Below are positions 34,236 through 45,203 of a stretch of DNA of 64,000 bases, in pieces. The notes beneath the pieces are model-generated. The model had not been told where the DNA came from. It did not search any database and worked only from the letters and a program-made list of their open reading frames with translations. The position numbers and the translations under genes were made by a program. Location of the stretch: positions 496,001-560,000 of the forward strand of contig NC_070569.1 in assembly GCF_026914185.1 (NCBI RefSeq), in the 5' to 3' direction. Source of the stretch: Puccinia triticina. Taxonomy: Eukaryota > Basidiomycota > Pucciniomycetes > Pucciniales > Pucciniaceae. How positions within the stretch are numbered: the stretch's first letter is position 1; every line of letters begins with the position of its first letter.

Positions 34236-37200
34236 TGATCACTAATTTGGTAGTTTCTTGGTGTTTCTACCACTATATCTCAGCGCAGCGTTGGAGTTCT
34301 TCCATGATATTGGCACAAAAATGGTCCCATGCCCTCAAAGATTCAGTGGGTACCTTGGATGAACAAAAACCCCAAGTGTAGCAGCCACAATGTGATCAGA
34401 TGCGAAATATCACTAATTGGGTAGTTTACTGGTGTTTCTGCCAGCATATCTCAGCGCAGTATGAGAGTTCTTCCATTATATTGGTACCAAAATTTTCAAA
34501 TGCCCTCAAAGATTCATTTTGTACCTTGAATGACCACAAAACCCCCAAATGTAGCAGCCACCATGTGATCAGTTGGCAAATATCACTAATTTGGTAGTTT
34601 CTTGGTGTTTCTGCCACCATATCTCAGCGCAGCATGGGAGTTCTTCCATGATATTGGTACCAAAATAATCACATGCGCCTGAAGATTCATTGTGTACGTT
34701 GAATGACCACAAAACCCCCAAATGAAGCAGCCACCATGTGATCAGTTGCCAAATATCACTAATTTGGTAGTTTCTTGGTGTTTCTGCCACTATATCTCAG
34801 TGCAGCGTGGGAGTTCTTCCATGATATTGGTACCAAAATGATCACATGCCCCTGAAGATTTATTTTGTACCTAGAATGACCACAAAACCCCCAAATGTAC
34901 CAGCCACAATGTGATCAGTTGCCAAACATCACTAATTTGGTAGTTCTTTGGTGTTTCTGCCACTATATCTCAGCGCAGCATGGGAGTTCTTTGATGATAT
35001 TGGTACCAAAATGATCACATGCCCTCAAGTATTCATTGAGTACCTTGGATGACCACAAAACCCCCAAATGTAGCAGCCACAATGTGATCAGTTGACAAAT
35101 ATCACTAATTTGGTAGTTTCTTGATGTTTCTGCCACTATATCTCAGCACAGCGTGGGAGTTCTTCCATGATATTTGTACCAAAATGATCACATGCCCTCA
35201 TAAGATTCATGGAGCACCTTGGATGACCACAAAACCCCCAAATGTAGCAGGCACAATGTGATCAGCTGCCAAATATCACTAATTTGGTAGTTTCTTGGTG
35301 TTTCTGCCACTATATCTCAGCACAGCGTGGGAGTTATTCCATGATATTGGTACCATGATGATTGCATGCCCTCAAAGATTCATGGTGTACCTTGAATGAC
35401 CACAAAACCCCCAAATGTAGCAGCGACACTGTGATCAGTTGCCAAACATCACTAATTTGGTAGTTTCTTGGTGTTTCCGCCACTATATCTCAGTGCAGCA
35501 TGGGAGTTCTTCCATGATATTGGTACCAAAATAATCACATGCCCTCAACCGTTCATTGAGTATCTTGGATGACCACAAAACCCCCAAATGTAGCAGCCAC
35601 CATGTGATCAGTTGCCAAATATCACTAATTTGGTACTTTCTGGACGTTTCTGCCACTATATCTCAGCCCAGCGGGGGGTTCTTCCATAATATTGGTACCA
35701 AATTTATCACATGCCCCTGAAGATTCATTGTGTACCTTGAATGACCACAAAACCAACAAATGTAGCAGCCACAATGTGATCAGTTGCCAAATATCACTAA
35801 TTTGGTAGTTTCTTGATGTTTCTGCCACTATATCTCAGCACAGCGTGGGAGTTCTTCCATGATACTGGAACCAAAATGATAAAATGCCCTCAAAGATTCA
35901 CTGAGTACCTTGGATGACCACAAAACCCCCAAATGTAGCAACCACAATGTGATCAGTTGCCAAATATCACTAATTTGGTAGTTTCTTGATGTTTCTGCCA
36001 CTATATCTCAGCACAGCGCGGGAGTTCTTCAAAGGTATTTGTACCAAAATGATCACATGCCCTCAAAGATTCATTGAGTACCTTGGATGACCACAAAACC
36101 CCCGAATGTAGCAGGCACAATGTGATCAGCTGCCAAATATCACTAATTTGGTAGTTTCTTGGTGTTTCTGCCACTATATCTCAGCACAGCGTGGGAGTTA
36201 TTCCATGATATTGGTACCATGATGATTGCATGCCCTCAAAGATTCATGGTGTACCTTGAATGACCACAAAACCCCCAAATGTAGCAGCGACACTGTGATC
36301 AGTTGCCAAACATCACTAATTTGGTAGTTTCTTGGTGTTTCCGCCACTATATCTCAGTGCAGCATCGGAGTTCTTCCATGATATTGGTACCAAAAGGATT
36401 GCATGCCCTCAAACATTCATTGAGTATCTTGGATGACCACAAAACCCCCAAATGTAGCAGCCACCATGTGATCAGTTGCCAAATATCACTAATTTGGTAG
36501 TTTCTTGGTGTTTCTGCCACTATATCTGAGCCCAGCGTGGGAGTTCTTCCATGAAATTGGTACCAAAATAATCACATGCGCCTGAAGATTCATTGTGTAC
36601 CTTGAATGACCACAAAACCCCCAAATGTAGCAGCCACAATGTGATCCGTTGCCAAATATCACTAATTTGGTAGTTTCTTGATGTTTCTGCCACTATATCT
36701 CAGCACAGCGTGGGAGTTCTTCCATGATACTGGAACCAAAATGATAAAATGCCCTCAAAGATTCACTGAGTACCTTGGATGACCACAAAACCCCCAAATG
36801 TAGCAACCACAATGTGATCAGTTGCCAAATATCACTAATTTGGTAGTTTCTTGATGTTTCTGCCACTATATCTCAGCACAGCGCGGGAGTTCTTCAAAGG
36901 TATTTGTACCAAAATGATCACATGCCCTCAAAGATTCATTGAGTACCTTGGATGACCACAAAACCCCCGAATGTAGCAGCCACAATGTGATCAGTTGCCA
37001 AATATCACTAATTTGGTAGTTTCTTGGTGTTTCCGCCACTATATCTCAGCACAGCATGGGAGTTCTTCCATGATATTGGTACCAAAATGGTTAATCACCC
37101 CTGAAGATACATTTTGTACCTTGAATGACCACAAAACTCCCAAATGTAGCAGCGACACTGTGATCAGTTGCCAAACATCACTAATTTGGTAGTTTCTTGG

Positions 37201-38074
37201 TGTTTCCGCCACTATATCTCAGTGCAGCATGGGAGTTCTTCCATGATATTGGTACCAAAATAATCACATGCCCTCAACCGTTCATTGAGTATCTTGGATG
37301 ACCACAAAACCCCCAAATGTAGCAGCCACCATGTGATCAGTTGCCAAATATCACTAATTTGGTACTTTCTGGACGTTTCTGCCACTATATCTCAGCCCAG
37401 CGGGGGGTTCTTCCATAATATTGGTACCAAATTTATCACATGCCCCTGAAGATTCATTGTGTACCTTGAATGACCACAAAACCAACAAATGTAGCAGCCA
37501 CAATGTGATCAGTTGCCAAATATCACTAATTTGGTAATTTCTTGATGTTTTTCCCACTATATCTCAGCGCAGCTTGGGAGTTCTTCCATGATACTGGTGG
37601 CAAAATGATCAAATGCGCTCAAAGATTCATTGGGTACCTTGGATGACCACAAAACCCCCAAATGTAGCAGCCACAATGTGATCAGTTGCCAAATATCACT
37701 AATTTGGTAGTTTCTTGATGTTTCTGCCACTATATCTCAGCGCAGCGTGGGAATTCTTCAATGATATTGGTACCAAAATGATTAAATGCCCTCAAAGATG
37801 AATTGTGTACCTTGAATGACCACAAAACCCCCAAATGTAGCAGCCACAATGTGATCAGTTGCCAAATATCACTAATTTGGTAGTTTCTTGGTGTTTCCGC
37901 CACTATATCTCAGCACAGCATGGGATTTCTTCCATGATATTGGTACCAAAATGGTTAATCACCCCTGAAGATTCATTGTGTACCTTGAATGACCACAAAA
38001 CCCCCAAATGTAGCAGCCGCACTGTGATCAGTTGCCAAATATCACTAATTTGGTAGTTTCTTGGTGTTTCTGCC
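34236..38074 (+). repeat. 173-bp satellite array, forward block 2
   Basis: Continues head-to-tail to 38,074, where the Ty3 element is inserted in the CTGCC of a monomer. The array resumes at 47,170 in the same register. Confidence 0.95.
35270..37500 (+). repeat. Higher-order repeat, five monomers (about 865 bp)
   Basis: Monomer-specific variants recur at five-monomer spacing: a TTCAAAGGTATTTG variant at about 36,029 and 36,894 (865 bp), and a TACCATGATGATTGCATG variant at 35,351 and 36,215 (864 bp). A CCCTCAACCGTTCATTG variant at 35,542 and 37,271 is 1,729 bp (ten monomers) apart. Neighbouring monomers lack these variants. Confidence 0.85.
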
Positions 38075-39025
38075 TGTCAGCCACAGAGTACATGTTACAG
38101 TACCTTACACGTACCAAGTACCTGCAATTGTTCACATTACATATAGTACATTCCTTTTACACCTTTATTACATATGTATATCATTAGATACAAGCTTAAG
38201 AATGTACTCCTGTTATAAATTACATTACAGATAACCATAGTTAAATACAGTTACCATAATGTACTGTTGTTATGAGAGTTAAGTTACGTGCAACAGTAAG
38301 ATTACAATACATTGTAATATTACTGTACACGTGAAATACCCCAAGACAGGTATCACTCATTTATCCCTTGTCACGCCTCAGTACCTATTTACATAACATA
38401 TTGGTTATGATATAAATACATAAACAATACATGATGTAATCCAATTCAAAGAGCACTGAATGGAATCAATGATTGGTTATGATCAGCTAGTGTGCACAGC
38501 TACTGATCTAGGATCAGTACTGATCATTACACTGCCCTGATCATTTCCAATGTTGATCCTCATGAGGATCTGCTTCCCTTGAGCGCTTCCAGTTCCCCCT
38601 TGGTCCTGAAGCGCCTCCAAGCGCCTCATGTTCCCTCCTTCTCATTCCCCTCTATATAAACACGCCCCCCAGGACTGTTTATCCCTCAGAATATTATTAC
38701 AGCAAAGTTTAACCCATACTATAGTTAAACAGTGCTTTCATTCTCACCCATCATTCAATTCAGGAATACTCTCAACTCTTGATTACCCTTACCTTTCTGT
38801 AGGTAAAACCACGAACCCAAGTTGAGTTATTCGTTGGATGCCTATTAACACCCTGTGTTGATCTGGATGCGCCTTAATTGAGCAAGCCTCTCAGTCAAGA
38901 TTACTGATAGAGTGAAACCTTTTACAGGTCTTACCACAAACCCATTGGCCCATCCTTGGCATCTTACACCATCATCTTGATAGTAACAACCCTCTCAGAC
39001 ACGGTTAGTTACATACAGGCTGACA
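38075..39025 (+). mobile_element. 5' LTR, 951 bp
   Basis: Starts TGTCAGCCACAG and ends ACAGGCTGACA. TATATAAA at 38,653-38,660 is a likely TATA box; the 3' LTR has the altered GTATAAAAA there. Confidence 0.95.
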
Positions 39026-39139
39026 ATTGGGGGTCTGGCCTATTATTTATCCGTGATTCTCACTCCCAAACCGTGATAATCATAATAACATACCTATTTT
39101 CTTACCATTTTTACGCCAAAATGTCTTGTTAAAAGACAA

Positions 39140-39562
39140 ATGACCACCATTATCTGTGATTTCAAACCCAACTCCAACCTCCTGAAATTACAGAAATACA
39201 CAAAGGAAGATCCTAATAACCTTCAAGTCCTAGAACACGTCAGAAAAATCCACACACTGATTGGAGAGGACCAATTTTACACCTGTACCTGGACAACTTA
39301 CAGTACACTTTGGATAAATTGTATCTATCATCCTGACGGTACACTTATTGATACTACTGAAGAGTCAGAATTTTTAGAAGAGGAACATACTAAACTTGTT
39401 AGAAAACCTCGACTTACCTCTTTAGAATCTGAACACCCTCCATTTGACGAGGAATACTGCTCTTATACAGAGCATACCTCCTACTCCACGCTTCCCCCCT
39501 TCACTTCTGACGGTCCTCCTCCACAAACAACGCGCAGAAGAAGAAGAAAAGTCATTGAATAG
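39140..39562 (+). CDS. ORF1, 140-aa protein just inside the 5' LTR
   Basis: An uninterrupted frame beginning MTTIICDFKPNSNLLKLQ and ending in a basic cluster TTRRRRRKVIE. It lies 114 bp inside the 5' LTR, about 1.3 kb before the next gag-like frame. It has no zinc knuckle or protease. The basic tail could bind nucleic acid or act in nuclear import (inference). It could be an accessory or N-terminal gag segment. This is one of the few undamaged frames in the element. Confidence 0.5.
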   Translation: MTTIICDFKPNSNLLKLQKYTKEDPNNLQVLEHVRKIHTLIGEDQFYTCTWTTYSTLWINCIYHPDGTLIDTTEESEFLEEEHTKLVRKPRLTSLESEHPPFDEEYCSYTEHTSYSTLPPFTSDGPPPQTTRRRRRKVIE

Positions 39563-40900
39563 ATTTCACGTGATTGTTTCTTAGATTCTCCATTAAATTC
39601 TCATCATTTTCCTAGACTCTTCACCCTGTTTCCTTCTATAAAACCGGAAAAATCCATAAAAAATCATCCTATTGTTGACTATCTCTCTATTTTTGTACTG
39701 GAAAAAATTGTCTTTATTTCGCCAAAAACCATAGAAATTGAATCATACACACTTGGTTGACTCTACACAGTGGAATTCCAGTGAATTTCATTCATTTTCT
39801 CTGCGGAAAACACACCGGAAAGCTTGTTCCCCCCAAAAGGAGAAGAGATACGAAGATTCTGAGTAGACCAATCGAACCGCAAGGGTCGATTTACACTATT
39901 AGGTTTTTTTCGTGGGACTCCAAACTCTACCATTCCTACGGCAGGAAAGCATTTGTACTGCATTCCCACTCGAGAGCGCATTAGGTCGCGGGACTAAGTG
40001 GTACTACATACACCGTGCGCATCCTGTGTATACAGGATCTACATAACTCAATTACAGTTCAATTACACTGTACTACTGTATTACCCCGGATCTGCAAGGA
40101 TCTACAGGGATTTACACGCTAGACGCACTCCACCCAACTCAATTAGAGAAGCGCATACAGGCGCATACCTACCGTACATACCCTCCTCGAGCCGCAACCC
40201 TCAAGCAGGATCACTGTAATACCTGTAGCTCCTGATCTAGAGCAGCTATAGACAATTTTAGACCGCCGATCGAGCCGCGCAAGCCTAGCGGATCAGACTA
40301 GAAGTAATATACCTAGCCTACAGATCCCAAAAGCGCTGTACAAGCGCATCACTACTTCCCCCCCTCTTGTAGAACCGCTGTTCCAAGAGTTTAAAAGGAG
40401 CTCCACTTCACACCGTTTGAGCAATCAACAAACCAAGTTGATACACTTCTGCGCCACCATCTTAGCTTTCATCCAACCAAGATTCAACCTTTTCCATCAA
40501 CAGGAAAAACTTCCTACACTGATTTTCCGGCAAAATCACGATAACTTTAAAAGTACTCAGAATATCCCAAATCTGAAAATTACATCTTTTTCCTTACCCT
40601 TTTCCTGTCAGATTGGTATTTTTTAATGCTAATATTTTCGTGTTTTTGATTGTGTACAGTGTCCACCAACGTTGACACCCTCACCCCAGAACTTCAATGC
40701 CTTGGAGTTACGGACAAAAACAGACAACCCCGTGAAATTAGAGAGGAACCACTGATACTAATCAGTGCGTAGATTCCCCAGCTTTTCCTGATAAATCTTC
40801 AGGTAAATTTACACAAGTACAAGCTCAAAGTAGAAGGCAAGAATTCCTACTGAGCGTATTTTTTCCCTCATGTCTCCTGCATCTCTCAGATCTCAAGGTT
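39563..40900. other. Internal non-coding or decayed stretch of the Ty3 element
   Basis: No sustained frame. Contains CTATAAAACCGG at about 39,637, several short tandem words, and a TCTCAG acceptor-like site just before 40,890. Confidence 0.35.
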
Positions 40901-41939
40901 ATGGTGGACAAACTTGTACATCAGACCCAGGCAGAGTATTTCCACCTGCTTCAGTTCTTCCGCATGCAAAGTAGCCCGCCAAGAGCGCCAGATGGACCTA
41001 GATCCATGAATAGTTCCCATTTCTTTAGTAGTAATAGTGATTCTGGCTCAGAACATGCATCAAGTGTCCCAGAAATTCCGAAAGTTGTTAACAATCCAGA
41101 TACTCCATTCAGAAATTCCCTACATTTGTACACAGAAAATCTGAACATTTTTGTAGAAAGAATTACACAAAGTGACAAAGAATGGTCATCAGATCTTAAA
41201 AAACTGTGCCACAGAGTTACACAGTGTGTAGATGAGCAAGTAAAATTCTGAAAAGGAAGCCTTCACTGTCATCCTGAATAAATTGGAGAGTACGGATAAG
41301 AAGCTTGATGAAGCGCCCTCTGCTCTAGAGATATTGACAACCCAAGTTGCTAGATCTCTAGCTGGAACTGAAGAACTGGTTGAGGATCAAGAATATACCA
41401 ACCAGGAAATATTACAGAAATTGAATTTGTTGGAGAGCATGGATAAGAAGCTTGATGAAGCGCCCTCTGCTCTAGAGATATTGAGTACCCAAGTTGCTAG
41501 ATCCCTAGCTAGAACTGAAGAACTGGTTGAAGATCAAGAAAATACCAACCAGAAAATATTAAAGAAATTGAATTTGTTGGAATCAGGCTTCAGAACCCTG
41601 TAAAATGATACTAAAGATAAAATTACATCACAATTTACCACATTTGAAGAAGAAGTAAATAGGTTTGAGAATAAAACCATGGAGACAGCGTCAAAACAAG
41701 ATAAATTGAAAGCTATAATTTTACAAGTAATAAATTCTATTAATAATATTGGACACTCATCACCCATTCCACCAGTGAAAGAGAGCATAAACAAAGAAGA
41801 GCCACCCCATATGCAGGCCAGCAGCAGTTCAACTAAAGTAAAGACTGATAAAATACCCACTGTGAACTTTCCACTTCATAAGCCACAAAATTCAGATCCA
41901 GGTGATAGTGATGCAGAAATTCCACTACCTTACAATTAA
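40901..41939 (+). pseudogene. gag-like coiled-coil region with internal 49-aa duplication
   Basis: Successive frames at 40,901-41,251, 41,283-41,603 and 41,679-41,939, broken by stops and shifts. The middle frame contains two copies of a 49-residue unit (KKLDEAPSALEILTTQVARS.. and KKLDEAPSALEILSTQVARS..) exactly 147 bp apart. Charged, Leu-rich content suggests coiled coil. No CCHC knuckle or protease motif was found before the RT. Confidence 0.6.
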
Positions 41940-43470
41940 TGGAGATGTCTTGACTAAATATGAACTAGGAATTACAGAAAAATTTAAACTAGAGCAACTA
42001 GAATGTAATGTGGTAGAAGCCTCAAGATTCTCTAGCACCATATATGAAGCCAGAATTTCACCAGATCTGAAATCAGAACAGATAGACAAATTAGTTTCAT
42101 TACTGCATAAATATAAATTAGCTTTTGCTACAGCTAATGAACCCTTTGGATGCATTAAAGGACATGAAGTAAGAATCAACCTTATTACTTCCAGACCTTA
42201 TCCACCAGCTTTAAGAAAAGCCTCTTACCCAGCATCCCCAAGGAGCAGAGAAGCATTACAACAACATGTAAATGAATTAGTCAGAATGAAAGTTCTGCGC
42301 AAAGTTGGCGCAAATGAGAATGTGGAAGTTACAACACCTGTAATCATTGCATGGCATAATGATAAGTCCAGGATGGTTGGTGATTTTAGAGCCCTCAATA
42401 CCTACACTATTCCTGACAGATATCCTATGCCCAAGATTAGTGAAGCAATCATGCAACTCAAGAATGCAAAGTTTATTACCTGCATGGATGTACCAAAAGG
42501 ATTCCATCAAAATGTTATTCATGAAGACAGTAGACATTTGTTACGCATTATACTACATATGGGTATTTGTGAACAAAATGCCCTTTGGAATTAAAAATGC
42601 ACCATCCCACTTCCAGAGAATGATAGATACTGAATTCCACAGAGAATTACGTGAAGGATGGTTTATAATTTACATTGATGACATTATCATATTCAGCCAA
42701 GACAGGGAAGAACACCTCAAGAAGCTGAAATAGTCTTAGAAAGAGTAATTAAGATGAATATGGAAGTATCAATGAGTAAATGCCAATTTGGATTTCAAGA
42801 ACTTAAAGCTCTTGGACATATTGTATCAGGACTCAGTATAGCTATAAACATGAATAAAGTAGCAGCTGTTTTGCTCAAACCTATGCCAACTAACCTGAAG
42901 GAAGTACAGTCATTCTTAGGTTTTGCAAGTTACTATAGACAACATATTAAAGATTTTGCAAAAATAAGTGGCCCACTTTATCAACTCAGTAGTCCCAACA
43001 CTGCATTTGAGATGACAAGTACTAGAGTAGAAGCTTTTAATGTAATGAGAGAAAAACTTACATCAGCACCAATACTGTTCATGCCTGATCCACATAAACC
43101 TTACAGATTATATGTAGATGCCAGCATGGAAGGTTTAGGCGCTGCATTACATCAGATACAGGATTTTGAAGTCCCCAGAGAAGAAGTCATATGCTACATT
43201 TCACGCACCTTGAAAGACAGTGAGAAAAGATATGGAGCCAGCCAGCTAGAATGTCTTTGTCTAGTATGGGCACTTGAAAAATTATACTACTATTTGGATG
43301 GATGTGACTTTGAAGTCATTACTGATTGTATATCCCTTAAAATTCTCTTAAGTATGAAAACTCCCAATAGACATATGCTTAGATGGCAAATTGCTATTCA
43401 AATCTGGAGAGGAAGCATGACTATTATCCACAGAGCAGGAAATATCCATAAAAATGCAGATGGTCTTTAG
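41902..43470 (+). pseudogene. Reverse transcriptase and RNase H of the chromodomain Ty3 element
   Basis: RT landmarks are VRMKVLRKVGA, SRMVGDFRALNTYTIPDRYP, KMPFGIKNAPSHFQRM and the polymerase box FIIYIDDIIIFS with both Asp. A frameshift near 42,560-42,600 precedes the PFGIKNAP motif and another near 42,720 follows the polymerase box. RNase H follows (YRLYVDASMEGLGAALHQ, ECLCLVWALEKLYYYLDG, VITDC) and ends NADGL; a further shift at about 43,465 separates it from integrase. Order and motifs are those of Ty3/gypsy pol. Confidence 0.9.
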
Positions 43471-43490
43471 AAAATTTACCAGAGAACCCA

Positions 43491-44681
43491 GTGTGGGACG
43501 GAGAAATTGCTGCAAAAATCATGGCTTTATTTCCCCTTGAGAATGATGAAGATAATCCTGCATATGATGCTCCTTCAGAAAATTATGATATCCTTGGATT
43601 ACATGTTTGTGAAATGGAAGAAGAATTCTGGGATGAAATCAGAAAATCCTATGATACCAATAAGAATACTTCTACCATTGAGGAAATACTACAGATTAAG
43701 TATAAGAATATGGATTTAATTAACTCATTAGAAGAACCCTGGGCTACAGCACTTAAAGAAGACAGATTTTCCCTTCTTGATGGATTGCTTTACCATAGAA
43801 CCAAACATACTAGTGTGGTAGTACTGGGGCAAAGAGAACATATCAATTTATTTCTTAGAGAATGCCATGATAATATCACTGCTGGGCATTTCTCTGTAGA
43901 GCGCACTACAGAGAAAGTAAAGCACATTGCATGGTGGCCAAACTTTAAGAATGAAACCAAGGACTACTGTGAATCTTGTGAAAGGTGCCAAAAAGCCAAC
44001 AAAGCTACAGGAAAGAGATATGGACTATTACAGGAAATTGAAGAACCTACTGAAAGATGGTCTGTAATTAATATGGATTTTGTTACAAGATTACCACCTG
44101 CAGGACAAGATAACTATAATTCAGTCCTAGTAGTAGTAGACAGATTTTCCAAAAGAACCCAATTCCTTCCATGTCATAAAGAGAATACAGCTTTTGATAT
44201 AGCTATGTTGTTCTGGCAAAAGATAATTGCTGATGTAGGATGCCCAAGATACATTATTACAGACAGAGATCCTAAATTTACGTCATAATTCTGGAGAGAA
44301 ATTTATGATCTATGTGGTACACAATTAAAGTTCTCCACAGCTTACCACCCACAGACTAATGGATTAGCTGAGAGGATGATTCAAACTCTTGAAGAAATGA
44401 TCAGAAGATATTGTGCCTATGGATTGGAATTTAAGGACAAAGATAATTATACTCATGATTGGTGCTCACTCTTACCAGCCCGTGAGTTTACCTACAATTG
44501 CAGCAAACATAGCTCTACCAATATTACTCCTTTTGAATTGGAAAGAGGATGGATTCCATGGTTCCCCAAAGACTTAGTTGTATCTAAATCTGTAACAATA
44601 CATCCTAATGCAGCAGACTTCCATCAAATGATGACTAAGACAGCTAATTACGCAGCAGAATGCATTAAAAAAATCCTTTGA
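43491..44681 (+). pseudogene. Integrase core of the chromodomain Ty3 element
   Basis: Zinc finger H..H..CX2C (HDNITAGH, then CESCERCQKAN). The catalytic triad is visible as NMDFV, TDRDPKF and TNGLAERM. A TAA at 44,286-44,288 between the second Asp and the Glu interrupts an otherwise continuous frame. The frame then shifts in an A7 run at about 44,668-44,674. Confidence 0.9.
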
Positions 44682-45171
44682 ATACAACAAAACTAGATGG
44701 GACAAGACTCATAAACCTCATCAGTTTAAAGTTGGAGAAGAAGTTCTTATTTCTACATTTAACTTTACCAACCTCACTGGCCCTAAGAAATTGAGAGACT
44801 CATTTGTAGGACCATTTGTTATTAAAGCCTTACACGGAAAGAATGCTGTTGAAGTCATACTGACAGGTGAATTAGAAAGAAAACATCCTACTTTTCCTGT
44901 TAGTTTCATCAAACCTTACGTGCCTAGTAACAATGAAAATTTCCCTTTAAGGAAAGACAACATTAAAGTTGTAATTCCAAGACTGGAGAAAGAAGTTGTG
45001 AAAATAAAGAAGGTTTTACAACACAGAAAAACCAGAAAAAACAATGTGGACATTAAACAATATCTAGTTAGATATAGTGGTTCTAAAGAAGATGGATGGC
45101 TCACTACTGACCAAATTCCAGACTCTGAAAAAGTCCTCAGACAATACAGAGCTGATAAAAGAAATCTTTAA
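44682..45171 (+). CDS. Integrase C-terminus with chromodomain
   Basis: After the A7 frameshift the frame reads through a GPF-type module (VGPFVIKALHGKNAVEV, then HPTFPVSFIKPY) and a chromodomain-like segment (VVKIKKVLQHRKTR, then QYLVRYSGSKEDGWLT) to the stop at 45,169. Chromodomains on Ty3 integrases direct insertion to methylated-histone chromatin (known for chromoviruses). This copy sits inside satellite DNA, consistent with that. Confidence 0.75.
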
Positions 45172-45190
45172 TTCTTTGATCAGCCTTTTT

Positions 45191-45203
45191 TGGAGGGAGG
45201 AAG
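45191..45203 (+). other. Polypurine tract before the 3' LTR
   Basis: TGGAGGGAGGAAG immediately precedes TGTCAGCC. Confidence 0.75.

Noticed and set aside
30948..38074. Recurring 60-75-codon ORFs such as those with NITNLVVSWCFCHYIS
   Set aside because: They recur with the 173-bp period on both strands and follow the satellite consensus; they are periodic open frames, not genes.
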